A stretch of DNA of 64,000 bases from the NCBI GenBank assembly GCA_037976565.1, contig CP137670.1:14719216-14783215 (forward strand), given 5' to 3'. This DNA comes from Mesocentrotus franciscanus. Lineage: Eukaryota > Echinodermata > Echinoidea > Camarodonta > Strongylocentrotidae. A model generated the notes under the pieces. That model searched no databases and had not been told where the DNA came from. It saw only the letters and a program-made list of their open reading frames with translations. Below, one piece after another: positions 11,105-22,820 of the stretch (position 1 is its first letter; each line of letters starts with the position of its first letter). Made by a program: the position numbers and the translations under genes.

Positions 11105-14100
11105 TCAGGTGGGCTGTATATAATACAGACCACCTTATGTTTCGTTAGAATTGCCTTTCTTTATTATAATTCTTTATTAGGTGGTCTGTCAACGACAGAC
11201 CACCTATTGTTTTCGTCAGAATTTTCTTTCTTCTTTATTATTAGGTGGGCTGTATATAATACAGACCACCTTATGTTTTCGTTAAAATTGCCTTTATTAT
11301 TTATTCTTTATTCTTTATTAGGTGGTCTGTCGACATCGACAGATCACCTATTGTTTTCGTCAGAATTTTCTTTATTTATTTATTTATTTATTTATTTTTA
11401 TTTATTTGCACACTTTTTTGTTAACAGGATAACTCAAGATCAGTTTAGTCAATTTCGTTCAATTTTGGCACAGTCATAGGTCATTGTCATGAGACGTGAC
11501 AGGAACATTTTCAAGGTCATCAAGTCTTCATGACGTCATCCAGGCGCCATTTTGTGTTTTTGGGGTACTTTCAACTCACGATCATATCTTCATAACGGAA
11601 AGTCATTTTTCATTCATATTTATCATGATCAAGGTCAATATCCGTCCGGTCAATTTCAGGTCAAAAACGCGCACGCGTACGTCCGCGCGCTAGAGCGCGC
11701 GCAAAATTTAAAAATGCTCGAAATCATCTCAAATTCATTTTGGATACGTTTCAGGCCATTTTAAGCATTTTGCAAAAAAACGCGCACGCGCGCATGCGTG
11801 CGCGTTTTCGGGCGATCTGGTATTTTGCATCATAGAATCGCTAAATTTTCTCTGTCATCATATTTGGCATATTTTTCCAAGCATTTTGATACCTTGTTTA
11901 CCTTTTTCTAACCAGTAATAACGCAATGAGCGTCCGTCAAAGTTGACAGCACGCGCGACCTGCGCTATCTGTATCCACAATACATGGGCAAAAACATGCC
12001 TATACAAAATTCATTGTAACTCTTCAGAATGGATAGGAACTCCCAATTTTTTTTCATATTTGGATAGATTATGAGTCGGAGATATGATTTCATGTCTCAT
12101 TTGACCCTCAATTAACTCATGACGTCATCATAATGGCCTCCGAACTCAAAATTTCAATTTGCATATTATGACGTCAGCATATTTTTGGAAAATTGATTGT
12201 ATCTCTGTAAATATTGATCGATTTTCTTCCAAATTTTGATATGTTCTAGCTGAGACAATTCTCTACAAATGCAGTTGCCACGATTTTCATTTTGACAAAG
12301 GCTTCATGGCGTATTTTTGCGATTAAAGGAGGCATGTCAATTTTTCACATTTTGCGTGTATTCTCTATGGGACATGACTTTTCTCAAAACTGGATTCTAC
12401 ATTCCCGTCTTTCGCGAGCAATATCTCCGTCGTTTTAGTTTTTTCGCTGAGCTTTGAGTATGTTGTAGCTGAGACAATAAGCTATCACAAGTGTGCCATT
12501 TATTTTTCGATCAGATGCCGGGATCATGCTCATATTTCACTTGCAAAGTGGGATTTGAGAATTCCATTTTCCGTTCACGTGTAATCGCTATGGGAAATGT
12601 TTTGGGAAATGTTTTTGTATATCGGTAACGCACTTGTTCATTTTATTTTCCCACCACTTTATTGTGAGCGTGATTGCTCGAATTCGGCTCCATCAATTTT
12701 CATCAAATTTTTGTCAGTTATCAGGCTTATCAAGGTCAAATGCCAGCATTATTCTCAAGGTCATCAGGTCATCGTGACGTCATCTAGGCGCCATTTTGTG
12801 AAATCACATTATCAATCATATCTTCATGATGCGTCATCAAAGGTCATTCATATTCATATTCCATATACTTCAGGTCAAGGTTCAACAGGTCATGTAATCA
12901 AAGGTCACTTAAACGTCATGATGCGCGCGTAAGCGCGTCAAAATTTTAAAATGCTCAAAATCATTTAACTATTAAACGAGAGTGCAAATCAGGTCATTTT
13001 AAGCATTTCAAAAATTTCCGTCCGTGCGCGTCCGCGCGAGCGTTATGAGCGCGCACAGCGCGTACAAAACGTAAAAACGCCGTTTTTTCGCATGGTTTGT
13101 ATTTCTGACACTTTTTTTGACAATTTCCAACTATTTCCAGTCATTCTCGACGTTCTATAATGCCACACGCGTGCGTCAAACTTTAAAATTCGTGCGCGCG
13201 TCAATGGGCAATATAATGTAAAAAGTGGTAAAAACATGTCTATATAAATCCGCCATAGCTCGTCAGAATGCATGAATACCCCTCAATTTTTTTTCATATT
13301 TGGATAGAGTATGAGTTGGAGATATGATTTCATGTCTCATTTTGCCAGTACATCATAAAGGACTTGGAACCCAAAATACGAATTTGCATATTATGACGTC
13401 AGCATATTTAAAGAAAATTGATTGTATCTTTGTAAATATTGATCGATTTTCTTCCAAATTTTGATATGTTATAGCTAAGACAATTTTCTACAAGCTTAGT
13501 ATCCATCATTTTTCATTTTGATGACGTCATCATAGTGCAAATTGCAATTAAAGGCGACATGTCAGGACATATACAATCACAAACAATGTAATAAAATGCC
13601 TAATTTTGCGTGTTATTACTTTTGGAAAGGAATGACAATAGTTTGTGTACAACACTATGGAAAATCGGATTCCTTGTCGTTGATTAAAACCATAGGGTTA
13701 ATCTCCTAAGTCTAAAACAATATCAAATCGTCCCATATCTATGATGCTAGTCTCCTTTCCAGACGTTTATACTTTTCCAGTTATTCAGCCCAGGTATATG
13801 CATGTTTACGTCTCTCCCTGGACATACAATTGTTTACTTGTCTATACTTCTCTCTTTCTCTATATTAAATTCTATTTATGCTGGATATATTGAATGCATC
13901 GTTCTCCATTGCATCTCTCTCTTTCTCCTCTCTCTTGCTCTGTTTCCCTTCTCCTCTCTTATTTTGCCCCTCTCCTTCTCTTGCTCTGTCTCTGCATATA
14001 TATCTCTCTCTACTCTTTTACCCTCTCCCTCTCTCTGCCTCCCTCTACCTCGACCTCTTGCCTTGCCTCCCTCTTATTCTCTTGCTCTGTCTCCCTCTGC

Positions 14101-14402
14101 CTCTGCCCTTCTCTTTTCTTCTCTCTCACCCTCTACCTCTCCCGCCTCTGGTTCTCGTTCTCCTTCTATTATGTCTTTTTCTATAGCTCTGCCCTTTGCC
14201 CTTTGGCCTTGGAACTCAAAATACGAATTTGCATATTATGACGTCAGCATATTTATGGAAAATTGATTGTATCTCTGTAAATATTGATCGATTTTCTTCC
14301 AAATTTTGATATGTTGTAGCTAAGACAATTTTCTACAAGATCAGTTATTCAGATTACATAACAGACCACCTAATTCGTCCTCATGACGAATTACATTTCT
14401 AG
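11105..14402 (+). mobile_element. Helitron/Helentron-like non-autonomous repeat, copy 1
   Basis: Starts A|TCAGGTGGGCTGT, continuing as a short palindrome (ATATAATACAGACCACCT). It ends with a palindrome of ATTCGTC and GACGAAT, then TTACATTTCTAG|T. A TC start and a 3' hairpin followed by CTAG (CTRR) are Helitron-type termini. Further palindromic 5'-like ends at ~11180, 11241 and 11318 suggest nested or tandem insertions. Inside are modules rich in TGACGTCAT, GGCGCCATTTTGTG and alternating CG tracts, plus a CT-rich stretch at 13,840-14,200. No transposase or helicase is encoded. Same copy as 48651-51952. The class is inferred from termini only. Confidence 0.5.
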
Positions 14403-15028
14403 TTTTTTCTTATTTCCACCCACTTTTTTGTTAGCAAGATAACTTAATAATGGCTCAATCAAATACCTTGAAATTTGGCACACATATGTATAGGCATATG
14501 GAGACAACACAATGAGGTTTTCAACTTTGACCTTGACTGATGACGTCATCTAGGCGCCATTTTGTGAAATTTTCTGAAATTCAACTCATGATCATATCTT
14601 CATAACGGAAAATCATTTCTCATTCATATTTATCATGATCAAGGTCAATAAACGCGCGCGTACGCGAACGTCCGCGCGTCAGTGCGCGCGAAAAATTTAA
14701 AATGCTCTAAATCATCTTAAATTTTTTTGCATAAGTTTTAGGCCATTTCGAGCATTTGTCGAAAAATCGCGCACACACGTATGTGCGCGCGTTTTCGCGC
14801 GTAACACCATTACACAACAGAGAATCGCCATTTTTTTCTTTCATGATATTTCCCATTTTTCCCAAACAATTTGATACAATGTTTATCTCCTTACGACTAT
14901 TAATAACGGAATGAGCGTCAGTTCAAGATAAATGTCCGTGCGCGCGAGCTCTTGTAATACATAGCATATATGGGCAAAAACATGCCTATATACAAAATCC
15001 ATTATAGCACTTTTGGATGCACCGGGAC
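14403..15028 (+). mobile_element. Helitron-like repeat, 5' part, cut by MULE insertion
   Basis: Matches 41.79-42.35 kb and 51953-52581. It ends with CACCGGGAC (15020-15028), the 9-bp target sequence of the MULE-like element that starts at 15029. The remaining half of the repeat should follow the element's other end but is lost in the gap. Confidence 0.6.
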
Positions 15029-17125
15029 GCGAATTTTTTTCCTACGAACTTTTATACCTAGCGCATGCGCACATACGAACTGTTATACTTGGCGCATGCG
15101 CACATGGTCATTATCTGAAACCTCATAAATATTCATTAGATTTTATAATGCGAGGATCTATAATACCTTGCGCATGCGCACATACGAACTGTTATACCTG
15201 GCGCATGCGCACATGGTCATTATCCGCGACCTCATAAATATTCATAGTACGTCATTAGGCCATTCATCAACGCATGCGCACTTCGCTCCTCTCTATACTC
15301 TTGTCTGTGATGAGATTGTGCACAAATTAAAAAGTTGAATTTAAAAGAAATATGTAAAATCTTGAAGAACTTGGAAATACAATTTGACATTAAGTTTCAC
15401 ACTGGGCAGAATATATTTGTGAATGATGATTGGTTCACTCAGACTAAGATGGTTAAAAGTACAGTAGGCCTAGCGAACATTGGATTAGTCTTGTTTTTCA
15501 TATGTTGCCATATTTTGATTTTATTTATTTTTATTTAAGATTATTTCTATATCATTAATTTACCTCCTCTTTATGTATCTCCTGTCTCTATCATCTCTCT
15601 CTATATCTCCATTACACTCTTGCACGCCTTCTGCTTGCTCTATATACCTACTTCCTGTCTCTTTCGCTTGCTCGCGCTCTCTCTCGCCCTATTTGTATTT
15701 TTAAAAATTAAACCACTGAATTATTAATGAAATTATTAACACATTGATTTTCATTGTTTTTAATCTGCATTAATGATATTCAACAGTTCCGCTTTACTGA
15801 ATTATTAATGAAATGATTAACACATTAATTTTCATTGCTTTTAATCTACATTAATGATATTCAACATTTCTGATTTACTGAATTATTGATGAATGATTAA
15901 CACATTAATTTCCATTGTTTTAATCTACATTAATGATATTCAACAGTTCCGCTTTACTGAATTATTAATGAAATGATTAACACATTAATTTTTAATTGTT
16001 TAAAATCTACATTAATGATATTCAACAGTTCCACTTTACTGAATTATTAATGAAATGATTAACACATTGATTTTCACTGTTTTTAATCTGCATTAATGAT
16101 ATTTAACAGTTCCGTTTTACTGAATTATTAATGAAATGTTTAACATATTAATTTTCATTGTTTTTAATCTACATTAATGATATTCAACAGTTCTGATTTA
16201 CTGAATTATTGATGAATGATTATCACATTAATTTTCATTGTTTTAATCTACATTAATAATATTCAACAGTTCCGCTTTACTGAATTATTAATGAAATGAT
16301 TAACACATTCATTTTCATTTTTTTAAATCTACATTAATGATATTCAACAGTTCCACTTTACTGAATTATTAATGAAATGATTAACACATTGATTTTCATT
16401 GTTTTTAATATACATTAATGATATTCAACAGTTCCGCTTTACTGAATTAATGAAAGGTTGTACCACAGACGCAGACCATAATGTCTAAGACAATTAAGTA
16501 ATGACCGAGTTTTGACTTTCGAATAGTGACTAAGACAATTAAGTAATATTAATAAGTTTTGACTTTTGAATTGAGCGGATACATTTATTGACAACAAACA
16601 TTTGAGAGATGTTGCTTGGAAAAATATCATGCAGTAACCGAATCATTGATACTGCTTTTCAGAATTTGTGTATATTATAATCGCTATATCATAAATATTC
16701 AAGTGAGTGTGACGAGTTTGTGCAAATTCTTTATATTTTGTTTGGTAATTTATGACAAAGTTTCAATTTGGTTATTCCTACATTCGCGCATAAAATAATA
16801 AAATATTGCAAATATGGCAAGGTGAGGCAATTATACAGCATAAACATTTCATTTTCGGGTAAAAATGCTCGAAGCTAAATATTAAATTGAGTGTGCTCTA
16901 ATTGAAGAGTTTGTGCAAATTCTTATAAACAATTTAAAACAGTAATATCATTTAACCAGATGTTGAGGGAATTAAGGAGAGACATGTTTTAAGCCTCTGC
17001 ATGTACCATAAACTCGTCAACCATAATCCTTTCATTGAAAAAGGGTGCCATCTAGGTTTAAGATCTGATGAGCATCTCTGTCCATTCAAGTGCATTGGGC
17101 TATTTTGCGATACCGTATTGTCATA
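15029..17125 (+). mobile_element. MULE-like element, left part, truncated by gap
   Basis: Begins GCGAATTTTTTTCCTACGAA, the same terminal inverted repeat as 52582-52759, and is nearly identical to 52582-54679 with all coordinates offset by about 37,553. It includes the GCGCATGCGCAC-rich terminal region and the ~81-bp tandem array. It stops at the N gap with no right-hand inverted repeat. The sequence after the gap is unrelated. Confidence 0.85.
15716..16445. repeat. ~81-bp tandem array, 9 units (left copy)
   Basis: The unit begins CTGAATTATTAATGAAATGA and includes ACATTAATGATATTCAACAG. Starts at 15716, 15797, 15878, 15957 and so on to ~16440 show a period of 79-83 bases. It lies inside the MULE-like element and is duplicated at 53270-53999. 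Confidence 0.9.
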
Positions 17126-17625
17126 NNNNNNNNNNNNNNNNNNNNNNNNNNNNNNNNNNNNNNNNNNNNNNNNNNNNNNNNNNNNNNNNNNNNNNNNNNN
17201 NNNNNNNNNNNNNNNNNNNNNNNNNNNNNNNNNNNNNNNNNNNNNNNNNNNNNNNNNNNNNNNNNNNNNNNNNNNNNNNNNNNNNNNNNNNNNNNNNNNN
17301 NNNNNNNNNNNNNNNNNNNNNNNNNNNNNNNNNNNNNNNNNNNNNNNNNNNNNNNNNNNNNNNNNNNNNNNNNNNNNNNNNNNNNNNNNNNNNNNNNNNN
17401 NNNNNNNNNNNNNNNNNNNNNNNNNNNNNNNNNNNNNNNNNNNNNNNNNNNNNNNNNNNNNNNNNNNNNNNNNNNNNNNNNNNNNNNNNNNNNNNNNNNN
17501 NNNNNNNNNNNNNNNNNNNNNNNNNNNNNNNNNNNNNNNNNNNNNNNNNNNNNNNNNNNNNNNNNNNNNNNNNNNNNNNNNNNNNNNNNNNNNNNNNNNN
17601 NNNNNNNNNNNNNNNNNNNNNNNNN
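17126..17625. other. Assembly gap of exactly 500 N
   Basis: A round-number gap, probably of arbitrary size. The left side is the inside of a MULE-like element; the right side is the 3' end of a non-LTR retrotransposon. The missing length could be far more than 500 bases, or the join could be wrong. Confidence 0.95.
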
Positions 17626-17626
17626 G

Positions 17627-17755
17627 TTGCCCCCTAAGCAGTCTGAACTCCGTGCACTACGTTTCAGTGACCAATACAGGCCTGTAAAATGTAGAACAAA
17701 GCGCTATCGGACAAGTGCTGTCCCCTTTCTTGTGAGACTTTTAAACCAGAAATGA
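17627..17755 (+). pseudogene. Non-LTR retrotransposon ORF, C-terminal end
   Basis: The last 42 codons of an open frame cut by the gap, ending RTKRYRTSAVPFLVRLLNQK and a stop. A basic stretch followed by a serine, a proline and 'RLLN' just before the stop is typical of the C-terminus of many invertebrate non-LTR reverse-transcriptase polyproteins. The catalytic domains are not in the sequenced part. The 3' tail at 18510-18538 on the same strand supports the assignment. The exact clade cannot be told. Confidence 0.55.
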
Positions 17756-18538
17756 TCCCTGACTATCACAAACTTGTTTTTATCCTATTTATGAATCTCA
17801 TTTTGTGCAATACTTTTATATGGAATTGCTAGCTCATGCTTAGATTTGATTAATAACATAATTTACATCTGTATAAGTCAATCTCTGATTGTATATTATA
17901 TATTTATTGTATTTTTAATAGAAACGCTGAACGTTCTCTTACACTCATTTAATTTACCTTTCAAGTCTTTCTTAAATTTAATAATACCCATTCTAATTAT
18001 TTAATACAACCCAGGTTTTCTTTATTGACCACTTGCCAGTTTATTTCTTAAGATTGAGAACCTATAGCTATATAATCACTTGTGAATTTGTATTGATTTG
18101 TTCATAAATTTTACTCACATCAATTTTATAATTCATGTTTGTTCCTTTTGATTATACCTTTATTTGTATTTTTAATATAAACCTCATACTTCCAGACTCC
18201 ATTATTTAAGCTATATACAAAAAATATCAATTTATTATTAATTTTTGCCATCAGAAACAACTTAAATTACTTTGTATAAGCCTTTCAATGAAAAGTGGAT
18301 AACATTTATATTTCAATTCTCAAATTGTTTTTGTTTGTAAGTAATATTTAGATGTTATCATTATACATGTATAATTCCTTTCATTTGCATTTATATGAAT
18401 TTCTATAATATTGTGTATGATTCTTCTTAATTTGTATAATGTTTTTAATATTTTAAATTTTGTAAATTCATTTGTAATTTAGCCTTTGGCTACAATGAGA
18501 GAATAAAATACCTTGAATTGAATTGAATTGAATTGAAC
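17756..18538 (+). mobile_element. Non-LTR retrotransposon 3' UTR and (TTGAA)n tail
   Basis: An AT-rich stretch after the stop codon, ending GGCTACAATGAGAGAATAAA then CCTTGAATTGAATTGAATTG. A short pentamer microsatellite directly after an AATAAA-like signal is a usual 3' end for CR1/L2-like and related non-LTR elements. Confidence 0.65.
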
Positions 18539-18540
18539 TT

Positions 18541-19660
18541 ATATCATTGCATATTCATAAAAAGACACTCTTGCTTAGTTCATGCTAATTCTATATTGAT
18601 GTGGCTAGGTTATATCTACGAAACACATGATCGTTCAGTTGCTAAATAGTGATGATTTAGTGGGTATACACCCCTAGTGAGGACAAATCATGTTTGTTGC
18701 TTACCAACCCATACAATTTGAAATGGATTTAGCATGGAACTAAGCTTACGGGGTTCTATATATGATCATACTGGGTAAGATTTACATGTTTAATTTGTCT
18801 GCAAAACGTGTGAAATTGTATGCAAAGAAACGAATTTGAATTCACGGAAGGCGCTATTACGTAATCGCGAATCGTCTCGCTTTAAATTGAATGATAATTT
18901 TACGAAAAGAAACACGTTTTAATTCGAATGAAAATAAAATGTTTTTGAATGATCGTTTTATGAATTTAAATGCTAAAAAACGAATTTGAACGAAAAATAA
19001 CAGCCGCGGTGAGAGATTCGGCGAAATTGAATGAACATAAAATGAATTTGTGTGGCCAACTTACGAAATTGACCGAGAAATCCTATATTATGTGTTATAT
19101 TCAAACGCGTTTTATCACTGATTGATTTGTACATTCGTTTATCTTTATTTTTATACAAAAATCTATACAAATTGACACAAGACAAAAAAAAAAAAATCCG
19201 TTGACTATTATTCTCACAATATTTTGCTCATCGGCTAATAGGAATAGGGCCATTCTTCTTCTTCTTCCATTGGAGTACAACCCTCTTAAAGAGTCGTACA
19301 TTACTTGTGAACGGAATCCTGTATTCTGACTTGAGTCAATTTCAAACAATCTTTCCCTCGCGGACTAGCAGAATTTCATATTTTCGATTTTTTTTTAATA
19401 ACTATAAATAGATGAATGAATAAATGAATGAATATATATATATATATATATCTTATATATATATATAAATGATTAGTCCAAAGTCCGGTTTTTAATGCAT
19501 TTTAGCCAATCATGTTTTACCGCTACAGTTCAATTAATTTCTACCTCGAGAAGACGTAAAGATACTTAAAAAATGTTGAAGTCGTAAGGAATTTGGGCTG
19601 TAACAATAAACCATGATAGGGTAAATGCATGACAAACCGGACTTCCGACTAATTTATTTA
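18541..19660. other. No gene recognised
   Basis: AT-rich sequence containing a (TA)n tract near 19435-19465 and the recurring word ACGAATTTGAA at 18830-18990. Open frames here show no recognisable motif. It lies just beyond the 3' end of the HYR-SEA-EGF gene and may include its 3' UTR, but no clear polyadenylation site could be chosen. Confidence 0.4.
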
Positions 19661-19661
19661 T

Positions 19662-19864
19662 TTATTTATGATATTTATACAGGGTGGCACATATCACCAA
19701 TTTGGTGGTTTTCAATGAGGCCCTGTTTGGTAAGAAAAAAACAAATAACAAATAATAATCATTTATATCTATATATATATATATATGCAGATGCATCAAG
19801 ACTGGCTGCAGACAGAAATATTTGGCATACATCATCATACAGAAGCCATCACGAGGCCCCTTGC
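19662..19864 (-). CDS. Possible cytoplasmic-tail terminal exon (uncertain)
   Basis: On the minus strand, the acceptor TATGCCGTCCACGCAG precedes an open frame of ~67 codons. Its phase would fit a weak donor (AGAG|GTTGGT) at the end of the transmembrane exon. The first part (GKGPRDGF...) looks protein-like, the rest is translated (AT)n. A related short sequence with its own acceptor-like end occurs at ~19727 (minus). The real tail could instead be read straight on from the transmembrane exon to a stop at 19913. I cannot decide between them. Confidence 0.25.
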
Positions 19865-19912
19865 CTGCGTGGACGGCATAAATCAAGTAAGTCATATATA
19901 TATATATATATT

Positions 19913-20163
19913 TCAGTATAATACAAGCAAATACGTGAACTGTGAAGTGTATATATATAAATATATGGGGTAAAATCCAACCAACCAACCTCTTGAAGGC
20001 ATCCGACGGTCACCGTAATTGTAATCTCTTGTCCAAAACATAGGTGTGGGCCCAGAATTCATTATCATTCTGTTTCTCAAAGCGAGCATGAAGAGGGCCA
20101 AGATCAGGATGAAGAAGAAAAGTACACCTGCTATTGTTCCGACGATCACTACAATAGAAGGTG
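19913..20163 (-). CDS. Transmembrane exon of HYR-SEA-EGF gene
   Basis: Acceptor TTCTTCCCCCCTCAG, then two bases that complete a serine codon with the T left by the EGF exon at 20938. The translation has a hydrophobic stretch (IVVIVGTIAGV, then LFFFILILALFMLAL; about 25 residues) followed by RNR, a stop-transfer signal, and a short tail (PTPMFWTRDYNYGDRRM). This makes the protein type I, with the HYR, SEA and EGF domains outside the cell. The frame stays open to a stop at 19913. A weak donor at 19990 could instead splice it to a downstream exon, so the 3' limit is uncertain. Confidence 0.8.
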
Positions 20164-20937
20164 CTGAGGGGGGAAGAACAATTTCTTACATCTATTTTTT
20201 TTAGACAAGGAGAATCACTTCACAATTCTGACTAGTCCAACACCTTTTGTTATCTGTAGTAGATTAGCAGTTAGAAATAATCAGGCATCATCTACAACAA
20301 GCGGTCATGTTATTCTTAAGTCTTATTACCTCAATCTGTTCAAGTTTGTAACAGTGGCTTTTATGTAACCTGATTACCTAGAATGATCGGGTCATGTAGA
20401 TATTGTTCGAATTTAGAATTTAGAATATAAATAGGGCCATGTTTTACCACGTAACCGTTTTTATGATATATGATCATATCGCCGAAGTAATTCAATTAGA
20501 AAAGGTATGATGTATTCTTACACATAGGAGGGCATATATTTGTTTTAATTAATTTCAGTCCCTCTTCAAATAAACTTTTTAGATAGAATAAAAATGAATG
20601 CATGGCATATATGCATTTGTACCGAAAACCAAATTACTAACCATAGACCTATTAAAACTATGATGGTAAATTTATGAATATATTTGTAAATAATACAAGA
20701 ATGTGTTGGTATTTCATAAAACGCAGGGTGGGAATAAATACTCAATCAAGATGAAAATAAAAAATGTACCTTATCAAAATAGGTCTATGAGGCCTAAAAT
20801 TATCATAAATTGATAGCATCGTTATAATATTAATAATAATAATTATGATAATAATAATAATAATAATAAAGATAATAACAATAATAATTACATCAATAGT
20901 AACGATAACAATAATGCAATAAAAAAAAAAAACTTAC

Positions 20938-20990
20938 ATTTGCTGTTGGTAGATGTTTGACAGCGGTCCCCAGTCCAGCCTTCGGTACAT
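20938..20990 (-). CDS. EGF-like domain, second exon
   Basis: A 53-base exon between ATAATCGTTAG and GTAAGTTTT. It translates as CTEGWTGDRCQTSTNSK, the fifth and sixth cysteines of an EGF-like domain (C-x8-C with the usual G-x-x-G-x-x-C ending). One base at each end completes codons with its neighbours: AG+A gives arginine, T+CA gives serine. It directly precedes the transmembrane exon, so the EGF module is juxtamembrane. Confidence 0.88.
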
Positions 20991-21224
20991 CTAACGATTA
21001 TACAAAATTAGATGGATGTGTATGAAGACAAATAGAAGAAAAGCAATTTAAACATGGTGCATTATCTTTAATGAAATATGTCAATGTCGATGACATATGA
21101 AATAAGTGTTGAGATTACCATTCACTTGATTTTTGACAGAATTGGTCAAAGTGTGAACGCTCAAAGTGTCCCTCAGATGATATCCATGTGCCACATTATA
21201 TTTCTCCATATTTTTTGTTTTACC

Positions 21225-21373
21225 TGGGCCCCATTTCACAAAACTTGTCATCAGTGACAAATGACAGTTTTTGTTATAAGCTACTGAAATCCTTGCTTCT
21301 GATTGGTTATCAGCAGATTTGTCACTGATTTTTGTCATTTGTCATTGAAAAAAGGCTTTGTGAAACAGGTTCC
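21225..21373. mobile_element. Short palindromic MITE
   Basis: About 148 bp with ends GGGCCCCATTTCACAAAACT and, inverted, GGAACCTGTTTCACAAAGCC. Internal arms TGACAAATGACA and TGTCATTTGTCA also pair. It lies in the intron between the two EGF exons and encodes nothing. A clear target duplication could not be chosen, so the superfamily is not assigned. Confidence 0.65.
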
Positions 21374-21621
21374 AGTAGTTTATTTCTAGATTTCTAGTAT
21401 AAAATTATTACATTCCTTTGAAGAAAAGAAAACGGTTGTCATGTAGCGAACTTTAATAAACAGAAAGGTTTAGTGCGTAAACTTTTTGTTTACAGTTCAC
21501 AGTATAATCCTTTCAATTTGTTCCTATTGTTTTCAACAATCAGCACTCTTGGCAAGCCTGCTATTGTACCAATAGGCACTTGTGGCAAATAAAAGGTTGA
21601 CAAGCTAAGTTGAGACCCTAC

Positions 21622-21697
21622 CTGCACCCTGCACTCGATCCATCACTTGTTATTATACAGGTACCACTGTTTTCACAGGTCAAGTCTTCACAGGGGA
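21622..21697 (-). CDS. EGF-like domain, first exon
   Basis: A 76-base exon between acceptor TTTTATACAG and donor GTAGGG. Translation PCEDLTCENSGTC then IITSDGSSAGC gives four cysteines in EGF spacing; joined to the exon at 20938 the six-cysteine pattern is complete. The two leading bases join the T left by the SEA exon at 22821 (giving phenylalanine), and AG at the end joins A of the next exon. All phases fit. Confidence 0.88.
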
Positions 21698-22820
21698 CTG
21701 TATAAAATAGGTTAAATGAGAACCAAAGTTATACGGATTCCATAATTACATGTAAATAAGACATATCAGAAACTTTTTTTATCAATTGTACTAAGCGTTT
21801 AATGACGCCGAATGTGCAACGACTATTGAAATGATAGAAAAATGAATATGGGACTGTTATAGAACGGCCCCATTTTATATTGATTGTTTGATTGTGTAAT
21901 TATAGATAACTAAGGGATAAAATGAACCTAGGATTCAAATGCGATAAACTTAGTGAGTGAATCGAGATCAAGGTTATGCTTGTTACACACGTGGAGTCAT
22001 GTTGTTTACGTAGGACTGCGACATGCGCAGGCTTTACGATGCAATACGATGTATTTACAATCCCTAGCGCCATCTAGCGAGAACAGTATTTAGTCGATTT
22101 CACGTGATGCATTATGGGGAAAAGTAGACAGAAAATAAGATGTAGCATTGTTAAATACCCTATGAGAATTTTGGGAGGGGAAGTTTTGAAGAGCATATCC
22201 GGGTTAAAATTTTGCGCTAATTAAAAATTATCAGTGTTATTAACCCAACTCACGAAGTTTGGGCCAATTTTGACCACAACTGACCAATAGTGTCACTATT
22301 GGTCAGGAGTAATTTTTCCAATCGTTATTATTATCAAAGAAGGTTTGATGGGCCTATTCTATGTAAAAATGTGCCCTGGTCAGTGCTAGAAAAAAGTGGT
22401 CAAATTGCCCCCCCCCTAACAAATACAATAATTATGGTAATTTTGGTCACTTTTTTTGCCAAAAATGACCATTTGTATCGATATTTTTACAAAGTCAGGG
22501 TGGGTTTCGACATCCAAATTCAATATAAAAATGTGCGCTGATATCAGAACAATAATCTCATTGAATGGATTTACACAGTTTGGACCACTTTGTCATTTCG
22601 ATCGGTGGCTAGCGTTATGCTAGTTTAAAAATGTTGACCCGCGAGCTGAAAAATTGGCCTGTCGCGGCTTGCCGGTGGGGGCGCTGTCAATTGTAAATCC
22701 ACCCCCTTCAATTATTGGCGCATGAATTCATTTCTTCCTTACGATTTACTAACGCCTGGGTAATAAAGCAATCTAAATGCTATGCCGTGTGCAATAGGTC
22801 GTATGTCGTAAAAAACTCAC

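Noticed and set aside
13802..14266. Open frames of 100-154 codons, also at 51288-51816 and 62676-63128
   Set aside because: All are translations of CT-rich simple sequence inside repeat copies.
15013..15237. 74-codon frame over the GCGCATGCGCAC repeats, also at 52566-52790
   Set aside because: It is a translation of the transposon's terminal inverted repeat; the period of its peptide follows the DNA repeat.
15716..16445. CRISPR array
   Set aside because: The repeat unit is continuous with no unique spacers, the context is eukaryotic, and it lies in a transposon.
17001..17755. Long open frames of 189-228 codons across 17,126-17,625
   Set aside because: They are open only because the gap is unknown sequence; just the part after 17,626 has meaning.
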